From positions 1 through 64,000 of the forward strand of contig CAZXCK010000005.1 of NCBI GenBank assembly GCA_964639225.1: a DNA stretch of 64,000 nt, read 5' to 3'. The notes under the pieces were generated by a model. That model saw only the letters and a program-made list of their open reading frames with translations, was not told the origin of the DNA and did no database searches. The stretch comes from CAZXCK01 sp964639225 (GTDB taxonomy: Bacteria; Chloroflexota; Anaerolineae; Aggregatilineales; Phototrophicaceae). The position numbers and the translations under genes are program-made. This document shows, in pieces, positions 1-8,274 of the stretch (positions are counted from its first letter, which is position 1; every line of letters begins with the position of its first letter).

Positions 1-212
1 ACAAAGCCGAGGTTCACCGAGTCCTTGAATGGGGCGATATAGACCATACCGCCTTTCATGGTGCCAGCACCGGTGCTGTAGCTGATGTTTTTGTGGCCAG
101 TTACGATCTCGTTGGCGTGTGGTATCTCCTCAACGACCAGTTCCCGCAGACGCCGAGCGATGTTCTGTACGCCGCTGTCATAGTTGGCAAGCAGGTTGTC
201 GATGTCGCTCAA
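1..212 (-). CDS. DUF1801-like (YdhG-type) protein, C-terminus cut by window edge
   Basis: About 70 N-terminal residues are visible; the rest lies beyond position 1. The reading LSDIDNLLANYDSGVQNIAR, then a segment ending in MVYIAPFKDSVNLGF, resembles the small DUF1801 fold: an N-terminal helix, a central strand and the typical 'yia-fk-v-lgf' block. The start is read as TTG at 212 because an AGGA lies 8 nt upstream and no in-frame ATG is nearby. It diverges from the GNAT gene at 370, and the 157-bp gap must hold both promoters. The function of DUF1801 proteins is not firmly known. The family call rests on remembered pattern only. Confidence 0.6.
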   Translation of the reverse strand, partial: MSDIDNLLANYDSGVQNIARRLRELVVEEIPHANEIVTGHKNISYSTGAGTMKGGMVYIAPFKDSVNLGF

Positions 213-369
213 ATGGATTTTCCTTGCTGGAACAGGTTTTGTATTATCGGTATATAAATTGTACAGACATAACAACTATCACGCAAGGATTTGATGCGCT
301 GTGGTCGTCTTGTTTGGCGTACAATAAAGATAAGCCACAGTGGACTGCATGCTGGCAAAGGGGGTAATC

Positions 370-1239
370 ATGCAGATCAGACGCTTTGCGAATCTGGACG
401 AATTTGAGGCGGTGGCGCTGCCGTTCCTGGCGCGGCGGGAAGCCGAACACAATCTGCTGCTGGGTCTGATGTCCAGCCTGCACGCGGGTGAATATGACGT
501 TGAGCCGTATCTGGCGTGTGTGTTGGCCGCCGGGGAACCGGCACTGGTGGCGCTGCGCACGCCACCGCATAACGTCATCCTGTCTCATGTGGAGACGGAA
601 GCGGACGATGCCGAGCACGCCCTGGCTCTGCTGGCCGAAGACGTGAAAGACCAGTACGCCGGGGCGGTCCCTGGTGTGATCGCCAGCAAGCCGTACAGCG
701 CGGACTTCGCGCGGGTGTGGCAGCAGGTCACCGGACAGGCGCACACGCTGAACCGCGCCGAGCGCATTTACCAGCTCGACAAAGTGACGCCGCCGCAGGG
801 TATTCCGGGGCACATGCGCCGGGTCAGGGCGGCGGACCGGGGGCTATGCCTGCAATGGACGGCGGCGTTTCTGGAAGAGGCGCTGGATGAAACCGACCCG
901 GAACAGGCTCAGAAAACCTGTGGCCGCTTTATGGACAGTCCGCCGGATGTGCGTGGATTGTATCTGTGGGAAGTGGACGGCGCGCCGGTGTCGATGACAG
1001 GCTACATGCGCCCAACGCCGAACGGGATTTGTATCGGCGCGGTGTACACGCCGCCAGAATACCGGCGACGTGGTTATGCGGGCGCGCTGGTGGCTGCTGT
1101 GAGTCAGATGATGCTGGATGCCGGCAAACGTTTCTGTTTCCTGTATACCGATCTGTCGAATCCAACTTCCAATCGTATCTATCAGGCGATTGGCTACCGT
1201 CCGGTGTGCGATGTGGACGAGATTCGCTTTGTGTCGTGA
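370..1239 (+). CDS. GNAT-family N-acetyltransferase
   Basis: A 289-residue protein that probably transfers an acetyl group from acetyl-CoA to an unknown amine. The C-terminal half carries the GNAT core. Motif A reads IGAVYTPPEYRRRGYAGALV near residues 222-241, with the R-R-G-Y-A pyrophosphate-binding loop. A C-terminal LYTDLSNPTSNRIYQAIGY block follows, typical of GNAT motif B. The N-terminal about 140 residues look like a degenerate second GNAT-like lobe, common in two-lobed members of this length. ATG 370 is preferred over an in-frame ATG at 340 because a GGGGG ribosome site lies just upstream of it. It converges with the carotenoid oxygenase gene, leaving only 14 bp between stops. The substrate cannot be predicted. 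Confidence 0.85.
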   Translation: MQIRRFANLDEFEAVALPFLARREAEHNLLLGLMSSLHAGEYDVEPYLACVLAAGEPALVALRTPPHNVILSHVETEADDAEHALALLAEDVKDQYAGAVPGVIASKPYSADFARVWQQVTGQAHTLNRAERIYQLDKVTPPQGIPGHMRRVRAADRGLCLQWTAAFLEEALDETDPEQAQKTCGRFMDSPPDVRGLYLWEVDGAPVSMTGYMRPTPNGICIGAVYTPPEYRRRGYAGALVAAVSQMMLDAGKRFCFLYTDLSNPTSNRIYQAIGYRPVCDVDEIRFVS

Positions 1240-1253
1240 AGGTCCGTCGTCGT

Positions 1254-2681
1254 TTACGACTCCGGTGGATAAAACGAGCCGTGAAAGCCGAACATGACGG
1301 CCTGAGGAATCTGGGCGCGTCCGATTTCGTGCAGCGTGGCGGCGTCTAACACCAGCAGGAAAGAACGCCGGGCGTCGCCGTCCAGGACGATGGACAGCAG
1401 CACCCCGTCGTCCTCGGCCTGACGGTCCGGCGCGGGGACAAACACTGGCTCGCCAGGGTAGCAGTTGGCGGTGTGCCAGGTCTGCGTGTTGCCAGTCTGC
1501 GCGTCGATCTTGACGATCTGGTTGTAGAACTCGTCGCGGCGCTGCGGATTGATGCCGATGCCGTAGACGTAGTGATAGTCGGCGCGTGTATTGTAGTTAG
1601 CGTAATCGAATGTCGGCAGTTCGATGCAGGCGTCCGAGATCGTCTCGTGCTGCACCCGCTTGCTCTTGCTGTTCAGCGGTACACGGTAACGGCGCAGCTT
1701 GCCAAACGGAATCGAGACGGACGGTTGTTCCAGGCGGTGCAGGTAGTAATGGGTGATGATCTCGGCGTCGGGGTAGGCGACGATATCCAGCACGATTTCG
1801 CCGTCACGCTCGAATGCGTTGACGTGATGGAAAGCGAAGAACGGGTCGCACTCGTAGCGCCCAACCAGCTCGCCGGTGTGGCGGTTGAGTACATAAAAGG
1901 GTGTACCCCGGCGCGGGTCCCAGTAGAAATTCTCGATAAACGGCTTGAGCCAGAATAAGAGACTCAGCGGATTGACGACGAACGGAAACGCCGTGATGAT
2001 GGCGTAATTTTCGGTCATGCCGAAGCTGTGCATATAGGATGGTCGCATCGTCGAGACCTGGCCGACCAGTTCCGCCTGGAGTGTATCGGCGGCGGGGACA
2101 CGATACAGCCGGTTATGGCAGATCGGCCCATAGCGCGTGACGACGTTGTACATGTTGTCGCCGTCGATGTGCGGGTGGGCAGTGGTCATCTGGCCGACGG
2201 CTTCGGATTCGTACTGAAACACACCGGCAGAAGCCAGCGTGTCGGGGTCAAACTCGACCTGGATGGGTGTCTCGGCCAGGGCCAGCATTCTGTCAGCAAA
2301 GCGGGTGATACTGACTTTGGCGTTATCAGTGGGTTGATGGGTAAACACGGCCATCGCCCGCTGAAACAGCGACCGGCAGGGATCGGTGGCGAACTCTGGA
2401 TAGGCGATGCGGCCCGTCTGTTCGGCATCTTTGAGTGCGCGGGTCTGCATGAACTTGCTGGCGTAAGACACGCGCCCGTTCTCGAACGAGAATTTGTGCA
2501 GCATCGCCATGCCGTCGAACCAGTGGCGGTAACGCTGCTGGCCGCCGTGCAGCGAGCCGGGTCCATTGCGCAGCAGGGTGCCGGTGAGCCAGGCGGGGAT
2601 AGTCCCCTCGACCGGTAGATTATCGGCGGTTAACTCACCGCTGTCGAGCAGGCCATAATGGAATCCTCTGGTCTCAGACAT
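1254..2681 (-). CDS. Carotenoid cleavage oxygenase (RPE65/CCD family)
   Basis: A 475-residue non-heme iron dioxygenase of the seven-bladed propeller family that cleaves carotenoid double bonds to give apocarotenals. The four iron-binding histidines are all recognisable: in TTAHPHIDGDN (about H169/171), SYMHSFGMTEN (H218), FFAFHHVNAF (H285/286) and the C-terminal FHGSFYPPES (H467). The early PAWLTGTLLRNGPG block (about 29-42) is also diagnostic, and the length is usual. There is no signal peptide. Its ATG lies inside the end of the upstream desaturase gene (8-bp overlap), so the two are translated together and probably act on the same pigment. Whether the product is retinal, an apocarotenal or something else cannot be told from sequence. 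Confidence 0.92.
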   Translation of the reverse strand: MSETRGFHYGLLDSGELTADNLPVEGTIPAWLTGTLLRNGPGSLHGGQQRYRHWFDGMAMLHKFSFENGRVSYASKFMQTRALKDAEQTGRIAYPEFATDPCRSLFQRAMAVFTHQPTDNAKVSITRFADRMLALAETPIQVEFDPDTLASAGVFQYESEAVGQMTTAHPHIDGDNMYNVVTRYGPICHNRLYRVPAADTLQAELVGQVSTMRPSYMHSFGMTENYAIITAFPFVVNPLSLLFWLKPFIENFYWDPRRGTPFYVLNRHTGELVGRYECDPFFAFHHVNAFERDGEIVLDIVAYPDAEIITHYYLHRLEQPSVSIPFGKLRRYRVPLNSKSKRVQHETISDACIELPTFDYANYNTRADYHYVYGIGINPQRRDEFYNQIVKIDAQTGNTQTWHTANCYPGEPVFVPAPDRQAEDDGVLLSIVLDGDARRSFLLVLDAATLHEIGRAQIPQAVMFGFHGSFYPPES

Positions 2682-4212
2682 TGTTCGCGCTCGTGATGGG
2701 TTGTGGGCGTGCAGTTGAGGTCGCAGGACCGTAACGTTCGACGATCATGTTGGCGGCGATCTTGCCGCTGGCCATCACCGCTGGGACACCCGCGCCAGGG
2801 TGGGTGCTGGCACCGCAGAAATACAGATTATCGAACTGGTCGGAACGGGAATGCGGTCGCAGCCAGGCTGACTGCATCAGCGTGGGCTTGGAAGCGAAAG
2901 CGGCCCCCTTATAGCTGTTGAGCGTGTTCTGGAAGTGCAGCGGGTCGATGTGATGCAGGGCGACGATGTTCTCGCGCAGGTCCGGCAGGTAATTGGTTTC
3001 CAGATAGCCGAGCACCTGGTCGCGGAACGTTGGCGCGAAGGTGGTCCAGTCGATGTCTGCGTCCAGGTTGGGGACCAGCGCCAGCACATAGAAGGACTCG
3101 CAGCCATCCGGGGCGATGGTCGGGTCGGTCTTGGATGGCATATGCAGATACAGCGATAGCTCGTCTGGTAGTTTGCGCTGGTTGAATATGGCACGGAGTT
3201 GGCGCTTGTAGTCGTCGCCGATCATGATGTTGTGATGGGCCAGTTTGCTGTCCAGGTAGCGGCGTTTGGTGCCGAAGTAGATGACGAATAGTGAATTACT
3301 GTAGTTCATGGTTTTGAGGCGCGTGCTGATGACCGGGCTGCGCTGCGCCTGCGGGATCAGATTCTGGTAGGTGTGGGCGACGTCGCCATTGCAGACGACG
3401 ATATCGGCGGTGTGGGTGGAACCATCGGCCAGTCGGATGCCGGTCGCGCGGTCATTCTCTATGGTGATCTCGCTGACCTCGGCGCTGAGGTGAATATCGA
3501 CGCCCAGTTCTTCAAGCAGACGCCCGAAGGCATCGACAATAGCGCCGGTCCCGCCGATAGCGTAATGTACGCCCCATTCGCGCTCGAACTGGATAATCAG
3601 CCCGTAGATCGAAGGCGTGTCCATCGGGCTGCCGCCCACCAGCAGCGGATGAAACGAGAACACCCGGCGCAGGAACTCGCTTTTGATGAAGCGCCCGGTG
3701 TAGCCGTACATGCTCTGGAACAGACCCATGCGGATGACATCCGGCATGATTTTGAGCATGTCAGTGAGGTGTTGGTAGGGCTGGTCCGTCGATGGGTGGA
3801 ATTTCTCGAAGATGCGCACGGTGTGTTCGACGAAGCGCCGGTAGCCGTCTTTGTCGTCGGGGTTCCAGCGGTCGATCTCGGTCATCACGTCGTCGATCTG
3901 GCGATAGTAATCGAAGTGTTGGCCGCGATGGTCGAAGATGCGATAGAAGGGGTCCAGCGGCACCAGCTCGAAGTAGTCGCGGCGGTCGCGCCCGGCCAGC
4001 GACCAGATTTCGTCGAACATATAGGGCGCGGTGATAACGGTGGGGCCGCTGTCGAATTTGAAGCCGTTGATTTCCATCTGGTAGCCCCGACCGCCGAGTT
4101 TGTCGCGCTTGTCGAAGAGCTGCACAGCGTATCCCTGGGCAGCGAGGCGCGCCGCTGCCGACAAGCCGCCAAAACCGCCCCCGATAACAATTACTTTCTG
4201 ACGACCTGCCAT
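2674..4212 (-). CDS. CrtI-type phytoene desaturase / carotenoid oxidoreductase
   Basis: A 512-residue FAD-dependent amine-oxidase-fold enzyme. The N-terminal dinucleotide-binding motif VIVIGGGFGGLSAAARLA (about 7-24) is followed by FDKRDKLGGRGYQ and the GFKFDSGPTVI block. The C-terminus carries the family signature NLYFCGASTHPGAGVPAVMA and then GKIAANMIVER. These match CrtI/CrtN/CrtO-like desaturases, isomerases or ketolases; the exact reaction is not resolved. The start at 4212 has GGAG about 10 nt upstream. It is the first gene of a two-gene operon with the carotenoid oxygenase. No phytoene synthase or cyclase is present in the window, so the substrate must be made from genes elsewhere. Confidence 0.9.
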   Translation of the reverse strand: MAGRQKVIVIGGGFGGLSAAARLAAQGYAVQLFDKRDKLGGRGYQMEINGFKFDSGPTVITAPYMFDEIWSLAGRDRRDYFELVPLDPFYRIFDHRGQHFDYYRQIDDVMTEIDRWNPDDKDGYRRFVEHTVRIFEKFHPSTDQPYQHLTDMLKIMPDVIRMGLFQSMYGYTGRFIKSEFLRRVFSFHPLLVGGSPMDTPSIYGLIIQFEREWGVHYAIGGTGAIVDAFGRLLEELGVDIHLSAEVSEITIENDRATGIRLADGSTHTADIVVCNGDVAHTYQNLIPQAQRSPVISTRLKTMNYSNSLFVIYFGTKRRYLDSKLAHHNIMIGDDYKRQLRAIFNQRKLPDELSLYLHMPSKTDPTIAPDGCESFYVLALVPNLDADIDWTTFAPTFRDQVLGYLETNYLPDLRENIVALHHIDPLHFQNTLNSYKGAAFASKPTLMQSAWLRPHSRSDQFDNLYFCGASTHPGAGVPAVMASGKIAANMIVERYGPATSTARPQPITSANNV

Positions 4213-4489
4213 GAGTTTTGGTCTCCATGATGCTGATGGGTGGTGAAAATGTAGCTGGCCGGAGTGTCTGACGCGATGGTTCGGAGACCAGATACACGCC
4301 AGTTGATCCGCTGCGGTAGAGACTGAAGACGGGGAGTGGTGCCGGTGTTCATTTGAAGGTTTCCTCGTGCCCTGTGATTGACCGGCAAGCTGCGATGACC
4401 TGCCAGTTGAGGAGCAAGGCGTATATTGTCAGGGTGAGGTGGTAATTCAGTGAGCGTGCCTTTAAGGATTGATGAATAAGGCTCTTACA
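4213..4489. other. Intergenic region upstream of the carotenoid operon
   Basis: About 280 bp between the carotenoid operon and the hairpin that follows the rhamnose genes. It should contain the minus-strand promoter of the desaturase gene, but I found no convincing -35/-10 pair. A possible 46-codon minus-strand ORF starts near 4352 and runs into the desaturase start. It has only a weak ribosome site and low-complexity content, so I do not call it. Confidence 0.5.
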
Positions 4490-4527
4490 ACACGCCGCAC
4501 TGCTCGCCAATAAGCAGTGCGGCGTGT
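4490..4527 (-). terminator. Perfect 15-bp stem-loop downstream of the rhamnose operon
   Basis: Positions 4490-4504 and 4513-4527 are exact reverse complements around an 8-nt loop. The structure starts 15 bp beyond the stop of the fused aldolase gene. On the minus strand it is followed by only a weak T-rich stretch, so it may act as a terminator or as a 3'-end stabilising hairpin. Confidence 0.6.
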
Positions 4528-4541
4528 GCATAGTGGAGTTT

Positions 4542-6737
4542 TTAGCGCAGGAAGGCTTCGTGCAGGCCGCCGTCCACGCTGAAAATCTGGCCGGTGGTTT
4601 TGCTGAAGGCGTGCGTACACAGCAGGTAAGCGACCTCGGCCTGATCTTCGGGTGTGATGGGCTGGCGGGTCAGCGTACGCTGGGCGTAGAAGTTCGCCAG
4701 CCGGTACCGCAGGCTTTCAGTGTCTTCGTCTTCGCTGTGGGGAATCTCGTATTTGACCAGCGAACTGATGACGCGGTCGCGCGGGAACATGCTGCTGCCG
4801 GCGACGACGGTGGCCGGGGCCAGTCCATTGACGCGCACCAGCGGGGCCAGTTCGATGGCCAGTTCGCGTACCAGATGATTGGCGGCGGCTTTGCTGGTGT
4901 CGTAGGCCAGTGAACCTTTCTTGGCGACGGCGGCGTTGACGCTGGTGGTGAGCACCAGTGACCCGGAGAGTCCCTGGGTTTCCCAGATTGGGCGCGCTTC
5001 GTCGGCGACGATGTAGCCGCCCAGCACGTTAACGTCGAAGGTAAAGCGCCATTTGTCGTCGGGGATGTGGCCGGACTTATCTGGCGGGACGAAAACGCCA
5101 GCGGTGACGATGATATTGTCGATGCCGCCATAGGCCATGATGATCTCGGCCAGCAGTTGACGCACGCTGTCGCGGTCCGTGATGTTCACGCTGAGACCGA
5201 TGGCTGGCCCGCAGCCGGAGATGCCGGTCCCGGCGACGCCGATGCCCACCCCGTAGACCTTCGTTAGCTGGTCGGCGGTGGCCTCGGCGGCTGCTGCGTC
5301 GAGGTCGGCGCAGACGACGTGAGCACCCTCTTTCGCCACGCGGTGGGCCGTCACCGCGCCGATGCCGCTGCCCGCGCCAATGACCACAACGACGTTACGA
5401 GCCAGCGACTTTTCGGGTGGCATGCGTTTGAGCTTGGCCTCTTCGAGCAGCCAGTATTCGATGTCGAAAGCTTCCTGGCGGGGTAGGGCCACATACTGGC
5501 TGACGGACTCGGCACCCTTCATAACGGCGACGGCGTTGTTGTAGAACTCGGCTGTGACGCGCGACTCGCTCTTGTTTTTACCCCAGGCGATCATGCCGAT
5601 GCCGGGGATGAGGATGACGGTGGGGTTGGGGTCGCGCATGGCGGGACTGTCGGGATGTTTGCAGTCTTCATAGTAATCGGCGTAATCGGCGCGATACTGC
5701 TCCAGGCCGCTTCTGAGCTTCGCCAGCAGGGCGGAGACACCCTCGCTTTGCGGATTCCAATCGACGTAAAGCGGCTTGATCTTGGTGCGCAGGAAGTGGT
5801 CTGGGCAGGACGTTCCTAGCTCGGCCAAACGGGGCGCGTCGTGGCTGTTGACAAACTGCTGGATGGTGGCGTCGGTCTGGATGGTGGCGATGAAACGGTT
5901 CTGCTGTGAGACCATACCGCGCAGGGCTGGCAGGACTTCCAGCAGGACAGCCCGGCGGCTGGCATCATCCAGTGGGGCGAACTTCGCGCCGCCGAATGTC
6001 TGCTCGCCTTTGTCGCGGGCCTCGATGAAGCGGGCGGCCTTCTCGATGAGCGTCAGCGACAGCTCGTAGCAGGTTTTGTCGTCGTCGGCCCAGTTGATGA
6101 GGCCGTGTCCACCCAGGATGACGCCCTGAATCCCTGGATTAGCTGCGACGGCCTGCTGGAGCGCCAGCCCCAGTTCAAAGCCGGGCCGCTGCCAGTCCAG
6201 CCAGACGACATCATCGCCATAAATCTCGTGGGTGAGGGCCGGGCCGTCATCACAGGCAGCGATGGCGATGACGGCGTTGGGGTGGGTGTGATCGACGTGA
6301 CGGAAAGGTACGAAGGCGTGCAGCGGCGTGTCGATGGAGCTGGCGCGCGGGTTGAGGTTGTAGACGCAGTGCAGGTACATGCCCACCATCTGATCTTCGA
6401 TGGGGGTTTTGACGCCGCGTACGTCGGCAGCGTTGTAGATGCTTTGCAGCGCGATGAGCTTATCCATGTAGAGCGATGCGAAGTTCTCGCGTTTGGACGT
6501 GCGCAGGTCGCCGCCGGAACCCTTGACCCACATGACATCGACCTGTTCGCCGGTTAGAGGATCGGTCATTAAGATTTTGGATGATGTGTTGCCACCGCCG
6601 GTGTTGGTGATGCGCTGGTCGTCGCCCAGGATGTTGGAGCGATAGACCAGCCGTTCGACCGGGTCGAGGCTGGCAGCGCGGGCATCGTCCCAGGCGTAGG
6701 TCACATGGCGGTATTGTGAAGGTGCGTAGCGTTCCAT
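4542..6737 (-). CDS. Bifunctional rhamnulose-1-phosphate aldolase / short-chain dehydrogenase (RhaD-RhaW type fusion)
   Basis: A 731-residue cytoplasmic fusion enzyme. Residues about 1-420 form a class II aldolase: GGGNTSSK near 47-54 (phosphate loop), VDHTHPNAVIAI near 147-158 and GGHGLINWADD near 208-218 supply the zinc histidines. It would cleave L-rhamnulose-1-phosphate to dihydroxyacetone phosphate and L-lactaldehyde. From about 450 an SDR domain follows, with GAGSGIG (Rossmann loop), a VTAG segment and the catalytic YDTSK near 612, expected to oxidise or reduce lactaldehyde. This matches the B. subtilis YuxG/RhaEW arrangement. ATG 6737 is chosen because AAAGGA lies just upstream; a longer in-frame reading would run into rhaI. 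It lies 28 bp downstream of rhaI in the same operon. Confidence 0.93.
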   Translation of the reverse strand: MERYAPSQYRHVTYAWDDARAASLDPVERLVYRSNILGDDQRITNTGGGNTSSKILMTDPLTGEQVDVMWVKGSGGDLRTSKRENFASLYMDKLIALQSIYNAADVRGVKTPIEDQMVGMYLHCVYNLNPRASSIDTPLHAFVPFRHVDHTHPNAVIAIAACDDGPALTHEIYGDDVVWLDWQRPGFELGLALQQAVAANPGIQGVILGGHGLINWADDDKTCYELSLTLIEKAARFIEARDKGEQTFGGAKFAPLDDASRRAVLLEVLPALRGMVSQQNRFIATIQTDATIQQFVNSHDAPRLAELGTSCPDHFLRTKIKPLYVDWNPQSEGVSALLAKLRSGLEQYRADYADYYEDCKHPDSPAMRDPNPTVILIPGIGMIAWGKNKSESRVTAEFYNNAVAVMKGAESVSQYVALPRQEAFDIEYWLLEEAKLKRMPPEKSLARNVVVVIGAGSGIGAVTAHRVAKEGAHVVCADLDAAAAEATADQLTKVYGVGIGVAGTGISGCGPAIGLSVNITDRDSVRQLLAEIIMAYGGIDNIIVTAGVFVPPDKSGHIPDDKWRFTFDVNVLGGYIVADEARPIWETQGLSGSLVLTTSVNAAVAKKGSLAYDTSKAAANHLVRELAIELAPLVRVNGLAPATVVAGSSMFPRDRVISSLVKYEIPHSEDEDTESLRYRLANFYAQRTLTRQPITPEDQAEVAYLLCTHAFSKTTGQIFSVDGGLHEAFLR

Positions 6738-6765
6738 ATCGTTTTCCTTTGTGATTGTGAGTGAG

Positions 6766-8049
6766 TCAGATTCGATGCGCCAGGACGGTCTTTTCGTAGT
6801 CCCGGATGGCGTCCATGAAGGCCATGCCCACCGGTACACCCTGGCGCAGGCAGTAGGCATCCCACACCGCGCCGAAGGGCAGCCCTTTGAGTTCTTCGAG
6901 CAGAGCCAGCCGCGCGGTGAAGTCGCCGTCCTGCTCGTACTGGCGCAGCAGGTCACGCGGTTCGAGCAGGGCCAGCAGCAGTCCGCGCAGGGCGTTGCGC
7001 GTGCCGATGGCCCAGGCCGCGACCCGGTTGATGCTGGCGTCGAAGAAGTCCAGGCCGATGTGGGTGCGCTCTAAAAAGTCACCACGCACAAGTTCCTGCA
7101 TGATGGCCTGCAGGTCGTCGCTCAGTGTGACGACGTGATCGCTGTCCCAGCGGACGCCCCGGCTGACGTGCAGCAGCAGTTCCGGCACGTACAGCATCAC
7201 CGAGGAAATCTTGTCGGCGATGGTCTCGGTAGGGTGAAAGTGGCCGGCATCCAGGCACAGCAGTTTTTGCCGGGTGACAGCATAGCCCATGTAGAACTCG
7301 TGCGAGCCGACGACGTAGCTCTCCGAGCCGATGCCGAATAACTTGGCTTCGACGGCGTCCAGGTTGTGGGCGGGGTCCAGGGGCTGGGTGAAAATGGCGT
7401 CCAGCGAGTCGCGCAGGCGCTGGCGGGGGGCGAGACGGTCAACGGGGGTGTCTTTGTAACCGTCGGGAATCCAGATGTTGGTGACGGCGGGTGTGCCCAA
7501 CTCGCGGCCAAAGTGGGCGCCGATCTCGCGCACGGCGATGCAGTGCTCGATCCAGAACTGGCGGATGCCGTCGTCGGCATGGGACAGGGTGAAGCCGTCG
7601 TCGGCCAGGGGATGCGAGAAGCAAGTCGGATTGAAGTCGATGCCGTGATTGTTGGCCCTGGCCCAATCCACCCAGCCGGCGAAGTGCTGCGGCTGGATCG
7701 CGTTGCGGGGCACACGCTGGTCGCTGTCGAGGTAGATGGCGTGCAGATTCAGGCGATGTGTGCCGGGGATGAGGTGGTAAGCCTGGTCGAGGTCGGCGCG
7801 CAGTTCGGCGACGGTACGCGCTTTGCCGGGGTAGCTGCCGGTGGCCATGATACCGCCGCTGAGTCCGCGCTCCGGGTCTTCGAAGCCGGTGACATCGTCA
7901 CCCTGCCAGCAGTGCAGGCTGATAGCGATCTGGCTGAGGCGCTGCAGGGCGGCTTCGACATCGACGCCGAGGGCGGCGTAACGCTCGCGGGCGATGGTGA
8001 AGCTCTGCTCAATGAGGTGATCTGGTACGTTAAAACGGGGTGATGTCAT
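6766..8049 (-). CDS. rhaI: L-rhamnose isomerase, rhizobial/Bacillus-like RhaI type
   Basis: A 427-residue metal-dependent TIM-barrel isomerase converting L-rhamnose to L-rhamnulose, the first step of the phosphorylated rhamnose pathway. Recognisable blocks are SLHCWQGDDVTGFE (about 47-60), NLHAIYLDSDQ, DFNPTCFSHPLADDG, WIPDGYKDTPVDR, GSESYVVGSHEFYMGYA and LCLDAGHFHPTETIADK. Together these supply the acidic and histidine metal ligands. ATG 8049 has GGGA 6 nt upstream; an in-frame ATG at 8061 has no ribosome site. The next gene downstream is the aldolase/dehydrogenase fusion. A rhamnulokinase and a rhamnose transporter are not in this window. A TTGCAT/TAATTT pair with 17-nt spacing in the 8062-8274 gap could be its promoter, but this is weak. 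Confidence 0.93.
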   Translation of the reverse strand: MTSPRFNVPDHLIEQSFTIARERYAALGVDVEAALQRLSQIAISLHCWQGDDVTGFEDPERGLSGGIMATGSYPGKARTVAELRADLDQAYHLIPGTHRLNLHAIYLDSDQRVPRNAIQPQHFAGWVDWARANNHGIDFNPTCFSHPLADDGFTLSHADDGIRQFWIEHCIAVREIGAHFGRELGTPAVTNIWIPDGYKDTPVDRLAPRQRLRDSLDAIFTQPLDPAHNLDAVEAKLFGIGSESYVVGSHEFYMGYAVTRQKLLCLDAGHFHPTETIADKISSVMLYVPELLLHVSRGVRWDSDHVVTLSDDLQAIMQELVRGDFLERTHIGLDFFDASINRVAAWAIGTRNALRGLLLALLEPRDLLRQYEQDGDFTARLALLEELKGLPFGAVWDAYCLRQGVPVGMAFMDAIRDYEKTVLAHRI

Positions 8050-8274
8050 AGAATGTCCCATTATGGAAATTGCGTATAGTCATAATAAGCGATTGTTGTT
8101 TGCTGGCCTGAGTCCGGACATCGGCTCTGCTCATAAAATTACTGGCTCTGGTTGAATTATGCAAATCGCCGCTGGTACATGAAATGACAAACCCGGGGGG
8201 GTAGTCGTGCTGGTGGGCGAGTTACTATATAATGTGCGCGCCGATAACCGATGGATTGGAAGGATTGTTAGCCG

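Noticed and set aside
4191..4388. Minus-strand ORF of about 65 codons running into the desaturase start
   Set aside because: Weak ribosome site, no family resemblance and low-information composition; more likely leader sequence than gene.
6738..6956. N-terminal extension of the aldolase/dehydrogenase frame into rhaI
   Set aside because: The strong AAAGGA before ATG 6737 and the family N-terminus show that the start is at 6737; the extension is a shadow of rhaI.
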